NCBI RefSeq assembly: GCF_045679555.1
Contig: NC_092087.1
Coordinates: 81,214,901-81,278,900, forward strand
Length of the DNA stretch: 64,000 nucleotides
Source of the DNA: Salvelinus alpinus
Lineage: Eukaryota > Chordata > Actinopteri > Salmoniformes > Salmonidae
Reading direction: 5' to 3'
Numbering within the stretch: the first letter of the stretch is position 1; every line of letters starts with the position of its first letter. The notes beneath the pieces were generated by a model that saw only the letters and a list, made by a program, of their open reading frames with translations, was not told the origin of the DNA and did no database searches. The position numbers were made by a program, and so were the translations under genes. Below, in pieces: positions 13,501-22,302 of the stretch.

Positions 13501-15264
13501 ACCGGCTCACTCCTGGATACCCACACAGTGTTGTCTCATTTTCCGTCCCCTGCCATTTTGTGTTGCACAGACAAGGATTATAATGACAGTGCTGTGACGA
13601 CTGACTTTGACGACGGTGATGAACTACAAAACCACGGTAAACAACATCCCGCTAACTCATTATTTGAGGGTTCCCAAATGGCACCCTATTCAGTACACAG
13701 TGCACTACTTTTGACCAGAGCCCTATGAAGAGAATAGGGTGTCATTTGGGATGCAGACCATGTATACAGATGTATAAGGAGGTAAAATGAATAATAAATC
13801 AATATCTGTTAACATGGCCTTTTTTCAAGTTAATCTCTTATTTTGCTCAAAGTAGGCATTAGTTTGAACAGCTTGATAATACTGCCCTCTATAGGCAGAA
13901 ATAATGAAACATGCATTTACTAGCTTGTATTGTCGCTTATGCTATGTTTATTTTACATAAAACGTCTTTATAATACATTGTGAAAATGCATACATTTTCC
14001 AGACAGTTGTAATCAAGAGTGTAGCCTGCTGTTGGTGTAACCTAAAGAGACGTTCTCTCCACGGTTCCCCCAGGTCTGAATGGCGTGCCGAGCCGTGCCC
14101 AGAGCCAGAGCAGCGGAGAGTTCAGCCTCGACAACGAACCCTGGTCCAACGGCAGTAGCCCGGTCCAGCCGCCTCCGTCATCCCGCCGTTCCTCTTCCTC
14201 CTGCCTTCCGCCTAGCGATACCTCCACCCCCCGACACACACGGCAGAACCCCTCGCCGACCACACACACACAGCAGCGATCCACTTCCTTAACACACACC
14301 AGCAGCAACAAACACAGAGAGAGGGTAGGAGTAAAGAACTCCTCACCTATTGCCATAGCAAACACCCAGGGTTCAGTTCCCTGTAGGGGGAGGGAGGTTG
14401 GTAGCACCCAGGACCCCTGGCCCAGAAGGAGTGTCCTCAGGAGGTGCGCCAGCGGGAGCAGAGCCCCCCAGCAGCCCTTCCGATGGGAATGTCCCCAAAA
14501 CAGCTCAGGGACAGGTTGCTGTACGATCTCGATCTGGATTAGGTCTGAACAAAGCTCCGGAGACCACCACCACCCGAGCCTCAGCCATGTCCCCGATCGC
14601 GGTGCTCTACGTCCAGGGTAAATCTTCCTCTGTGTCTGGGTGTCTCAACTGTTTCTCCACCCCGTTGGGGAAGGAGGCGCGTCTAAGAGGGCCATGGTCT
14701 CCTACCTCTCTACCCCGGGCTAGTAGCGTCATCTCAACAGCCGAGGGTTCCTCGCGACGATCCAGTGTCAACAGTGACTCTAGGGTGATGGCGAAAGTAG
14801 GTCCCTTACCTATCATGGAATCTGATGGGAGCCCGAATCAGGAGACGGACACGGTTAATCAGAATCAGAACAAGCAGAACAATCCAGAAGAACGAGACAC
14901 TAATAATCAACCACCACCACCAAGCAAACCCCCCAGAGACCCAGCGGTAGCCACCGATCGACCCAAATCCACCTGCCAGGAATCCATCTTCGGCAGCACC
15001 CCGTTCAACCTAGACTCTGTCTTCTCAGACACTATCTTTAGCGAGTCGGTAGTCACCACCACTACTAGTAACAACTGCAATAATAACGATAAGAACCAGA
15101 CTTTCCTCTGTCTGAACCCAGAACTGGTGCGTAACGTCAGTTGCTCGCCGCTGAGTCAGGAGTCCACTAACGGCACGGCACCGGGACGCATGGACAATGT
15201 ACGGAGCCAAAATGGAGGACAAGAAGACTGTGAGAGTAATACTGTGGAAATGACTCAGTGCTGA
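1581..15264 (+). CDS. ccdc88a: Girdin-like coiled-coil protein (CCDC88A type), 5' part missing
   Basis: CCDC88 proteins are long coiled-coil scaffolds linking actin, membranes and trimeric G proteins. Exons fitted by frame and GT/AG sites: 1581-1739, 2078-2224, 2558-2702, 2970-3154, 3331-3838, 4152-4425, 5625-5751, 6049-6179, 6419-6557, 6721-6894, 7206-7367, 7797-8074, 8420-8563, 8805-8991, 9719-9864, 10780-10872, 11044-11276, (12211-12294 optional), 13010-13255, 13571-13636, 14074 to 15264. Diagnostic matches to human girdin from memory: [69 protein letters not shown] and [13 protein letters not shown]. The amino-terminal HOOK-like domain lies before the window. The central coiled coil is much shorter than in human and partly replaced by a Ser-rich stretch (3331-3838). 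The last exon changes frame between SSGEFSL and LPRASSV. No G-alpha-binding motif is visible. The family call is firm. CCDC88A over CCDC88C rests on closer wording near the C terminus. Confidence 0.88.
4511..5482 (-). mobile_element. Tc1-like element, internally deleted
   Basis: Starts CAGTTGAAGTCGGAAG and ends CCGACTTCAACTG, flanked on both sides by TA, the Tc1/mariner target duplication. It lies in a ccdc88a intron. The minus strand keeps the transposase C-terminal part at 4763-5029, with DPKHT and [11 protein letters not shown] of the DDE catalytic core. The full-length salmonid element is about 1.6 kb. This one is 972 bp and lacks much of the transposase 5' half, so it cannot encode an enzyme. 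The right end has lost the usual long inner inverted repeat: the transposase-side sequence runs straight into the terminal 13 bp. Confidence 0.95.
6411..6422 (+). promoter_or_regulatory. Tandem NAGNAG splice acceptor
   Basis: The acceptor of the ccdc88a exon ending at 6557 reads CAGTAG followed by GTTCAAG. Use of the second AG (exon from 6419) gives N-R-F-K, matching girdin. Use of the first AG (exon from 6416) keeps frame and gives N-S-R-F-K. A one-residue isoform is therefore possible, though the upstream CAG is usually the stronger of such pairs. Confidence 0.55.
7368..7796 (+). other. ccdc88a intron, no recognised element
   Basis: A 429-bp intron between the exon ending LQTHNANLQ and the one starting VEKSTLNSQ. 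It is AT-rich with a short near-duplication of TTTTATTTTGAAGTGA around 7478-7515. Nothing else was recognised. The preceding intron (6895-7205) holds the short teleost repeat segment TTTTAGTCATTTAGCAGACG at 7048, a remnant also hinted at around 5567-5597 in the opposite sense. Confidence 0.6.
9018..9293. repeat. Salmonid foldback-type short repeat
   Basis: A segment whose two halves are inverted copies of each other: AATATACCACGATTAAGGGC near 9046 answers GCCCTTAGCC-like sequence near 9100-9120, and GTGGTATATTGGCCATAT follows. A second pair, GTGGTATGCGGTC and GATATACCACGGC, sits near 9218-9245. I recognise the overall sequence (GACGCAACGCGGAGTGCC, CCAATCAAAATTCAGGG) as a dispersed salmonid non-autonomous repeat. 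It has no coding capacity. It lies in the ccdc88a intron 8992-9718. Confidence 0.7.
9437..9510 (-). repeat. tRNA-like head of a SINE or tRNA pseudogene
   Basis: On the minus strand the sequence reads TGGCACAGTCGATGGCGCA (A-box-like, compare TGGCNNAGTNGG) and about 35 bases later AGGGTCCGAGCCGC (B-box-like, compare GGTTCGANNCC). That spacing is normal for a tRNA body. The acceptor stem cannot be paired convincingly and it sits amid repeats inside a ccdc88a intron, so a tRNA-derived SINE head is more likely than a working tRNA gene. Confidence 0.45.
10478..10614. repeat. Dispersed salmonid repeat with inverted arms
   Basis: CTGGGTCGTATTCGTTGCGG through TGCCTAATAAATAGG. The internal phrases GCAACGGAAAACGG, TTATTGGACGAGTACATGTAG and CAGTCCATTTTCTTCCG are typical of a repeat found near many salmonid genes. 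A partial inverted copy is at 32478-32541. Non-coding, in the ccdc88a intron 9865-10779. The rest of that intron shows nothing else I recognise. Confidence 0.55.
11780..11957. repeat. Dispersed non-autonomous repeat
   Basis: Contains TACGAGGTCCGGAGCCTGCTG, CACATACCTGGTGTCCCAGG and GGCCAGAGTG, phrases I recognise from a short repeat spread widely through salmonid genomes (usually read on the other strand). It has no ORF of its own. It lies in the ccdc88a intron after the SSSEYD-like donor at 11277. Confidence 0.5.
12211..12294 (+). CDS. ccdc88a: Candidate 28-residue cassette exon of ccdc88a
   Basis: A strong pyrimidine tract (12125-12200) leads to TAAAG at 12210, followed by 84 open bases and then GTAAGA. 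The exon is phase 1 at both ends, exactly like its neighbours: exon 11044-11276 ends one base into a codon and exon 13010-13255 starts with the remaining two. Skipping it gives [13 protein letters not shown], like human KKSSTMNDL. Including it inserts a very basic segment ([18 protein letters not shown]). The match of length, phase and splice signals makes chance unlikely. I recall human isoforms differing by a similar length, but that is from memory. Confidence 0.6.
12377..12482. repeat. Foldback element with perfect 36-bp arms
   Basis: TAGCCTGGGTCCCAGATCTG... at 12377-12412 and its exact reverse complement at 12447-12482 are separated by 34 bp. GAACTAT occurs just left of the first arm (12369-12375) and again just right of the second (12484-12490), consistent with a target-site duplication. 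It would form a strong hairpin in the intron downstream of the candidate cassette exon. Confidence 0.8.
13670..13756. repeat. Short salmonid foldback repeat
   Basis: GTTCCCAAATGGCACCCTATTC at the left is answered by GAATAGGGTGTCATTTGGGA at the right, with CAGTGCACTACTTTTGACCAG between. This is a very common salmonid foldback repeat. It is in the ccdc88a intron 13637-14073 and has no coding content. Confidence 0.75.
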
Positions 15265-15705
15265 TTGCTGATGACAAGCAGTTGGTAGTTGCATGTATAC
15301 AGTCCTGTATTGAGTTCTGCAATAGATACAGGGAGTTGTGAATGTCAGTACCAACGTAGTACCAACCATTACCAACGTAGTACTAATCATTACCAACGTA
15401 GTACCAACATTGTTTAAAAGAGAAGCAAACATCATAATGATTTCCAATTGTGTTGATGCAATAACTGTTCTTCTCCATATAGGTACTTTTGAAGTAGTGA
15501 TGTTTTGGTTTTAGGCACTTTTCACAATGAAGTTCTAGTCATTATAACATTGTGTTATACAGTATTATAAGATCTCTGTTTTTGGGCTGAGATTATAGAC
15601 TGTATATAATGATAAGATGAATTGAGAACATACAAAGACACATTCACATACTATACTTGTTTCTCTAATGTACAGATTTTTATATTTAGTCCAAATGAAG
15701 ATGTA

Positions 15706-15711
15706 AATAAA
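15706..15711 (+). terminator. Polyadenylation signal AATAAA, ccdc88a
   Basis: AATAAA about 440 bp after the stop codon at 15262-15264. A second AATAAA is at 16354-16359 (CAGTTGAATAAAGCCC), so a longer 3' UTR ending near 16380 is possible, just before a Tc1-like element. Confidence 0.55.
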
Positions 15712-16138
15712 ATGTACTTTTAGGGAATAAGTTGTTGTTTTCAAAAAAGCACATCGACAATGTTCCTTTGTTGTTTGACAAAAGTTTTCAGTATTATGCG
15801 GCCTATGTTTTTATTAGTATTTATAAGCCTGTGTTGATATTTGTGTTTATATTTTTGTTTATAGGCCGTGTCAATCTACAAATGCTTAAACTCCCTATTC
15901 ATATGTACTTTTTGTTGTTCCCACACAGTAGATCTAGTTATACACATAAACCCCTCAACCGAAAAACCATAGCTCTCTGTCCAGAGTGTTGATATTACAT
16001 ACAGACTAGTAGACAACATGTAATTACATTACCATGTTAGTTCAGAACGCTGGACATTACAGTGAACGTATAACAACAAACACAATCAGTAATCATCTTA
16101 TTAGGAAAAACACACCAATATGGTTCCTCGGTCGAGTG

Positions 16139-16192
16139 CCATGTCATGTGTCATGTCACATATCAAATCATGTGTCATGTCATGTGTCATGT
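16139..16192. repeat. Short tandem CATGTGTCATGT repeat
   Basis: Several imperfect copies of TCATGTGTCATG in the ccdc88a 3' flank. Too short and simple to call more than a local microsatellite-like repeat. Confidence 0.6.
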
Positions 16193-16452
16193 AGGGACTG
16201 AGTTTTTGTTTGGTTTGTTCAGTTTGTTTATTTGTTTGCTTTTCATTGTCTCTGCTTTATTGTCTCGGCAAAAATCAAATACTGAGATTGTCCTCAGTGA
16301 AGATGAAGCCTTGTACATGTAAATGTGTGCAGGGACTTCAGGAGCCACAGTTGAATAAAGCCCTTTTCATTCCTTTAATATATTACGTTGAGTCTGTTTT
16401 GATTTCTTATTCTAGAAGTTATGAGTGAGAATGCATGTATTTCTCAAGAACA

Positions 16453-17168
16453 TGTGCAGACAAAAATTTAAACGCAACATGCAACAATTTGAAAGATTTT
16501 ACTGAGGTGCAGTTCACATAAGGAAATCAGACAATTGAAATAAATGCATTAGGTCCTAATCCATGGATTTCACATGACTGGGCAGGGGTGCAGTCATGGG
16601 TGGGCCTTGGATGCCATAGAACCACCCACCTGGCAGCCAGACCCACCCACTGGGGAGCTAGGCCCAGCCAATCAGAATGAGTTTTTCCCTACAAACAGGC
16701 TTTATTACAGACAAATACTCCTCGGCCCCTGGTGTGGTCTGACAAATTCGCTAAAACGACATTGGAAACAGCTTATGGTAAAGAAATGAACATTGAATTC
16801 TCTAGCAACGGCTCTGGTGAACATTTCCGCAGTCAGCATGCCAATTGCACGCTCCCTCAAAACTTCCGACATCTGTGGCATTGTGTTGTGTGACAAAACT
16901 GCTCATTTTAAAGTGGCCTCTTATTTTCCCCAGTACAAGATGCACCTGTGTAATGATCATAATGTTTAATCAGCTTCTTGATATGCCACACCTGTCAGGT
17001 GGATGGATTATCTTGGCAAAGGAGAAATGCTCACTAATAGAGATGTAAACACAACATTTGAGAGAAATAACATTTTTCTACATATGGAACACTTCTGGGA
17101 TTTTATTTCAGCTCATGAAACATGGGACCAACACTTCACATGTTGCGTTAACATTTGTGTTCAGTGTA
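16453..17168 (-). mobile_element. Tc1-like element, internally deleted
   Basis: Left end ACAAAAATTTAAACGCAACATG and right end CATGTTGCGTTAACATTTGTGTTCAGTG form long imperfect inverted repeats, with TA after the right end. The minus strand (16705-16896) keeps the transposase N-terminal helix-turn-helix start (VLRERAIGMLTA, TRAVAREFNVHF), but the DDE core is missing. A second copy of the same family lies at 49850-50552 in the other orientation. This element occupies most of the gap between ccdc88a and the next gene. Confidence 0.85.
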
Positions 17169-17465
17169 GTTACATTGTAACAGACTGTCAGCAAAAGTGT
17201 TCCGTTTTTCCACAATGTTAGATGTTTCTGAAGGTCACAGTGCAGTGACTCATTGACAAGTACTGAGGTTGAACTGCTAAACCACTGCGTTTGTTGTTGA
17301 ATTCTACGACATTTGATGATAAATCTGGATGTGTAACATGAGTGACCCTCATTAGAGATGTAGTGTGGTTTCAATGAAGATACAAAACACATTCAAATGA
17401 AATTCTACAAAATTTACTGAAGATAGAAATGGATGGGGTGGGGGCTTAGGGATCAGGGTTGGGGT

Positions 17466-17615
17466 CAATTCATTTTCAATTCAGTCAGTAAACTGAAAAT
17501 CCAATAGCAATTCAAATTTACCTCATTGCCTCCTATGAGAAACAATTGGAATTGGAATTGGAATTTCAGTTTACTTCCTGAATTGACTGAATTGATCTGG
17601 AATTCACCCCAACCC
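17466..17615. repeat. AT-rich dispersed repeat
   Basis: CAATTCAGTCAGTAAACTGAAAAT at the left is mirrored by ATTTCAGTTTACTTCCTGAATTGACTG at the right. This is a common short salmonid repeat with inverted halves and no coding content, sitting in the 3' flank of the repeat-protein gene. Confidence 0.6.
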
Positions 17616-17714
17616 TGGTAGGGTTTGGTGTGGGGGAGAGGGGCAGGGGTGTAGGTGGCGTTGAGGAGAAACAGAAGCATAATTCTGGATGCTTTCAGCA
17701 GTGAGTGAGTGTCC

Positions 17715-19426
17715 TCAGTGGGCGACTTCAGCATTGAGGCAGTCAACCAAGTGAATGTGCTCCTTCTTGGAGGCCACTTTGGCCTGAAAAACAGACAAGT
17801 AGACAATAGAGAAAAATATTTGAAAGACAACCATTAACACTGGATATTAGTATAACAATAGTTAATAAATGATAACATATTACAGTACAAAAGACTACAT
17901 AAGTATTACTGACAGGCTTCCTGTTCTTTCTTGTGAACAGTCTCCGTAGAGATGAGACGAATCCACCCCTTGTATTCTTCTGATTGGCAACAGCAGTGGA
18001 TGAAACAATGTGGCCATCAGCGGTAGAGGTAGACATTCTCTCAGCAGAGTGCTCCAGGCTGGTAGCAATAGCATCACCTTCATGGACCGAAGCATTGCAA
18101 CTCTCGGTTGAAAGCATAGAAATAGTGATGACTAGACTACTTCTCTTGGTTGAGACATCAGCCACATGGACCTCATGTTGGTTGGAGTCTCTCAGTGTGG
18201 AATCATCACGATCCTTCACTCTAGCGTCACTGCTGAACAGCTCCTGAGACACTAGGCCTGCAGCAGACTGGATCAGGTCATTCTCCACCATGGCAACACT
18301 GGTGAACAGAACCTGAGACACTAGGCCTGCAGCAGACTGGATCAGGTCATTCTCCACGATGGCAACACTGGTGGACAGAAGCTGAGACACTAGGCCTGCA
18401 GCAGACTGGATCAGGTCATTCTCCACGATGGCAACACTGGTGGACAGAACCTGAGACACTAGGCCTGCAGCAGACTGGACCAGGTCATTCTCCACGATGG
18501 CAACACTGGTGGACAGAACCTGAGACACTATGCCTGCAGCAGACTAGATCAAGTCATTCTCCACGACGGCAACACTGGTGAACAGAACCTGAGACACAAG
18601 GCCTGTATCAGACTGGATCAGGTTGTCTTCCTCGATGGATACACTGGTGGACATAACCTGAGGAGTCTGCAGGAGTGTCAGTGGCTCCCACTCATCCAGG
18701 AAGAAGCTCTCGACAGAGGGGAAGCTTCTTCCTTTCAGAGCTGGGGGAATGTAGGGGGTGTACCCAACAGACCAGAGCAGAGAGCTGTCGATGGCATTCG
18801 CGTAGTGGTACTTGTCACCAAGTACCTCTGCAACGCTCTGACGGATGTTCTGACTCTCTGAATCTGGATCGCCACAGGTGTTGAGTTCGGTTACCGTTGA
18901 GATCCACCCTGAAAGAAACACCAACACAGGGTTAACTAAACTGATTTCAGCATTATTCTTCATTGCATTCTTCATATTCTTCATGCATCCCAATAACATC
19001 TTATTTCTCCTGAAGTGTGCACTCATTCAATAGTTTCAACAAATCTAAAAACATTGGCTAGTACCATATTAACCATATTTAATATACCAGTCATTTCCTT
19101 TCAAATCAGTGAAGGGAGGTGAACAAGTGCACATTTTGGGTGGAAGGAGAGATACTTGGGACATATAGTATTTCATTGGCCTAAGTAACACCATAGTCAG
19201 CTGGAAAACCTCATTTTGTATGGTTACATTGTTTGGTAACTAACAACAAACGCCTAAAGCCAAACCTTATACGTTTTTTTATTTTCTTTCCACTAAGAAT
19301 CACACATTTAATTAATATTTGTATTTAAAGACGGAAATGTATGTTATTGTTCCTACCTGAATTGACTTCGTTGTCCTTAATGGAACAATGTCTGTCTTCA
19401 GGGAAGATGAATGAAAAGCTTGCCAT
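17715..19426 (-). CDS. Unrecognised protein with 23-residue tandem repeats and an in-frame TAG
   Basis: Three exons fit: 19426-19357 (ATG, MASFSFIFPEDRHCSIKDNE, ends CAG/GTAGG), 18908-17914 (acceptor TTTCAG, donor GTCAGT) and 17783-17715 (acceptor TTTTTCAG, ends CLNAEVAH and TGA). Phases agree at both joins (1 and 0). After about 105 residues of unique sequence (WSVGYTPYIPPALKG, SFFLDEWEPL) come about six repeats like SQVLSTSVAIVENDLIQSAAGLV. The second is cut by TAG at 18544-18546, where its siblings have CAG; beyond it the frame stays open to exon 3. Translation would normally stop at 144 residues. After the repeats there is a Ser/Thr-rich tail and a basic stretch (SSLRRLFTRKNRKP). No signal peptide or membrane segment is evident. 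I do not recognise the family. It could be a living gene with a shortened allele, or an early pseudogene. Confidence 0.6.
18243..18659 (-). repeat. 69-bp coding minisatellite, about six units
   Basis: The unit, read on the plus strand, is CTGAGACACTAGGCCTGCAG... and equals 23 codons, so unit gain or loss keeps frame. The four central units are nearly identical and the outermost one (18597-18659) is the most diverged, as expected when unequal crossing-over homogenises the middle. One unit has CTAGATC where the others have CTGGATC or CTGGACC, giving the in-frame TAG on the minus strand. Confidence 0.9.
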
Positions 19427-20842
19427 AATAATGCTGTCTCTCTCGATGTTTGTCGATCAAGAACTGAAGATTTTTTGAGAGTTCTGAACATATCTCTTGG
19501 GTTCTGGAGTTCCATGTGAAGCGTCGACATTGTGATCCTCTCGGTCGCATAGAGATGGAATACGTCATTACACATTGTTTCGAATCGGAATGGAATTCTA
19601 ATTCGGTTTTCCACAAGCTATAGCCATAAACAAAATGTAAACAAGTTTAATTTCTTATTTTTAATTGATTATAAAATATCGAGTAAGCTAGTGTCATAAC
19701 ACCATAACAACGTTTATGCATTACTGCAAAGAGGCCGTGCGTAAAAGCGCGGGACGTGCGCACTGTCACAGAAATGAGTGCCCTCAGCCCTGCGCTTATC
19801 CTCACCTGGGAAGTGTAGGCGTACCCGCGCCTATAGTTCACCAAGAACATTTAGAAAATAATAGTATTTTAGGCAGAGGCTCAATACTTTATGCCAATGC
19901 AATGGCATATGACTGAGGCTCCACACACATGTGTAGTAGAGTATTTGTTCAGGTAACATTGTACTGCGATATATATGAACATTACATATTTAGCAGATGA
20001 TATTGCAGGTGTAACGAAATGCTTGTGTTCCTAGCTCCAACGGTGCAGTAATTTAAATGAGATGGTAGGCCTACTTAGCAGTAGTCAGCTACACATGAAA
20101 TATCAAATGATTATTCATGAAATAGGGTAGGAACTCCTACAGGGATTCCTAATATGGGCATCCCCTTGAATTCAACAGCTGATAAAGGCATTATCATAAG
20201 TGCTCCTAACTTTGCTTGCTGGATGATTCTGCAACTTCGGGCATTTTGTCCCTGCAAGCTTTCAGAAATTAAAACTTCATAACACACCACTTTACCAGTA
20301 ATATAATTGTCTTTGATTTGTCTAGAAACCATATCTGATAATGACTGCGATCATACATTCAGGAATTTATATATTTTTGTCATTTTTCTCAGACAGCCAT
20401 TTCCATGATGTCATTAAACATCAATTTTTGTTCGAAAATTAAATGTCATACAATGAATTTATATCACATCTATTATACATTTGTACATTAACTTGTATTG
20501 AATATTATTTTAAGTGATTTTTTTAGGTTTTCCTAATATTAATAATTCATCACGACGCCTGAATGTATAAACTTTCCTTTGTGACATCTAAAAGCATTTA
20601 TTTATCATGAAAAATAAGATATTTCCACCCAACCTTTTTGTGAGATTTTGATAACAACCATATGATTTCCCAATCTAAAACAAATGACACCTATGTCAAA
20701 AAAACGCATGAAAATACATTTTTATTGCAAACAACAACCACATAGGTGTCAACATTTATTTAATATAAGAGAAAAGTAAGATTCCAAAACTAGCCTATGG
20801 GCAGAGCTCAAGGAAGTAGGCTAGTGTTTTTATGAGATGGCC
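19427..20842. other. Intergenic, AT-rich, with a LINE tail relic
   Basis: 19984-20053 (AGCAGATGATATTGCAGG, GTAACGAAATGCTTGTG) matches the 3' tail of the L2-like LINE at 62778-63699 and is a short old remnant. The rest is AT-rich with no convincing exon. 19427-19620 is the likely 5' UTR and promoter side of the minus-strand repeat gene. Confidence 0.6.
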
Positions 20843-22302
20843 CTAGATAGCAGAGGGTTCAATGCGCATAGAAAAGCTCAGTGAACAAAGGAAAACTATA
20901 TAATTTGTGGTATATCCAACATAGGTGTGGAGGGTCACCTGAATGTGAGAATCATCAAAGTGAACTGCCTGGATTTCACTGGTGTATTTACACAGGTAGT
21001 TCTCTGCCAAGTCAATCTGCACGATGATCCCCTCTTCCCGCAGATTCTCTTTTAATTCTCTCAGTTTGGAGTATTGGTGTCGAATGTTGTACACCTGTTT
21101 CCCCAACTTCTCTTTCAATCCTTTGGAGAAGTCCTCCAGTAGAATCTGCAGTGTGCCACACTCCCTTTCTTTTACTGTCAAATGTACAGTGAACTTCTCC
21201 ATGTTTCCCTAATTGTTGTTCTTCTTCTCTCTCTTCAGCTTTGTTTTCCCAACCAAGCCACCATGTCTGCTCAACAGCATCAACGTCAGATGTTTTAACC
21301 TCTTTGGCTTGACAAAGGGAACACTCTGGGTACATGTGCTCTTTCTTCAGGTTCTCACAGCACAAAGACTCAACTAGGTTCTCACAGCACAAAGACTCAC
21401 AAAGACTCAATAAGGTTCTCACAGCACAAAGACTCAATAAGGTTCTCAATGTTGCTGCAGCTGATCACTTTGTGATGCTGTAGTTTGTCAGCCATGAACT
21501 GGAGGTTGGCGTGGGTTTTGCAGAGGCATGTGTCCCTATCCTGGACTGTTGGCATGACAACCCAAAAAAGGACATATTTTGCAGAATTCATAGTAGGACA
21601 TTTTAATCTCTGAATATTCCCTCTTAAATGTCTGAAAAGAAGTGCATCTGCTTTTTTTTCTTGTTCCTCGTTAGTGTGTCCTTTTCCCCTGTTGTTGCTC
21701 TGCTGTTGTCAGCAGATTCATAGAATCTAGTGATTTTCTCTTCTGTGGCTGTGCTAATTGTTCCACTGCTTTTTTCCTGGAGTATTGAAGACTTGTTGGC
21801 CTGTTTTCATTTGCCCTCGTTGCTTTTGCTGAAAATCAAAATTCTCTGTTTGCGGCTTTGACCAGGCTATACTTTCTCAGGATGTTGCCTCTGAGCATTT
21901 TTGAAGCCACTTGTTTGTCCTTGGCACTGCACATTTTTTTATACTTTGGCTTTAACTCTGCAATGATGGCATTTTGAAACAATAAAATCCTTCTCAAGTT
22001 CTTCGGAGTTCCCGCCATTAGCTGTTTTGTCTTTGTCTTTGGGGAATCTTGTCTCTCCATTTTCTTTATCAGTTGATCATACATTTTTTGGTATTTCTCA
22101 GCTTTCCTTAAAGCTTATCAAGTATGACATTTGCCATGCAAAGATCTTTGTATGTTTTTGAGCAAACTTTTCCAACCTTTTTCCTTGCAGCAAGTATTCG
22201 ACTTCTCATTCCTGTTGCAGACAATGAGGAAGGGGTATCAGGGCATGTATCGGGGGCAGGTAAGGCAAGGGCAGATATGTTGGCCTCATTTTCTGGCTGC
22301 AA
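20843..22302 (-). pseudogene. Broken copy of a dispersed fish ORF family of unknown function
   Basis: Minus-strand open pieces in family order: a basic N-terminal piece (22302-22108), SPKTKTKQLMAGTPKNLRR (22084-21836), a piece with FWVVMPTVQDRDTCLCKTH (21591-21397), a Cys-rich piece ending CSLCQAKEV, and a C-terminal piece with GIIVQIDLAENYLCKYTSE and IQAVHFDDSHIQVTLHT (to 20843). From memory this pattern (FWVV-P-DRDTCLC, then QIDFSENYxCKYxSEIQ) belongs to a large family of uncharacterised proteins repeated in fish and invertebrate genomes, probably spread by a mobile element. The copy is in several frames and looks dead. A local expansion of a CTCACAGCACAAAGACTCAA-type unit lies at 21350-21445. 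Confidence 0.6.

Noticed and set aside
14085-14621. Independent 178-residue protein
   Set aside because: Its first part is the ccdc88a C-terminal exon (SSGEFSL). The later part is the wrong frame relative to the conserved [13 protein letters not shown] segment.
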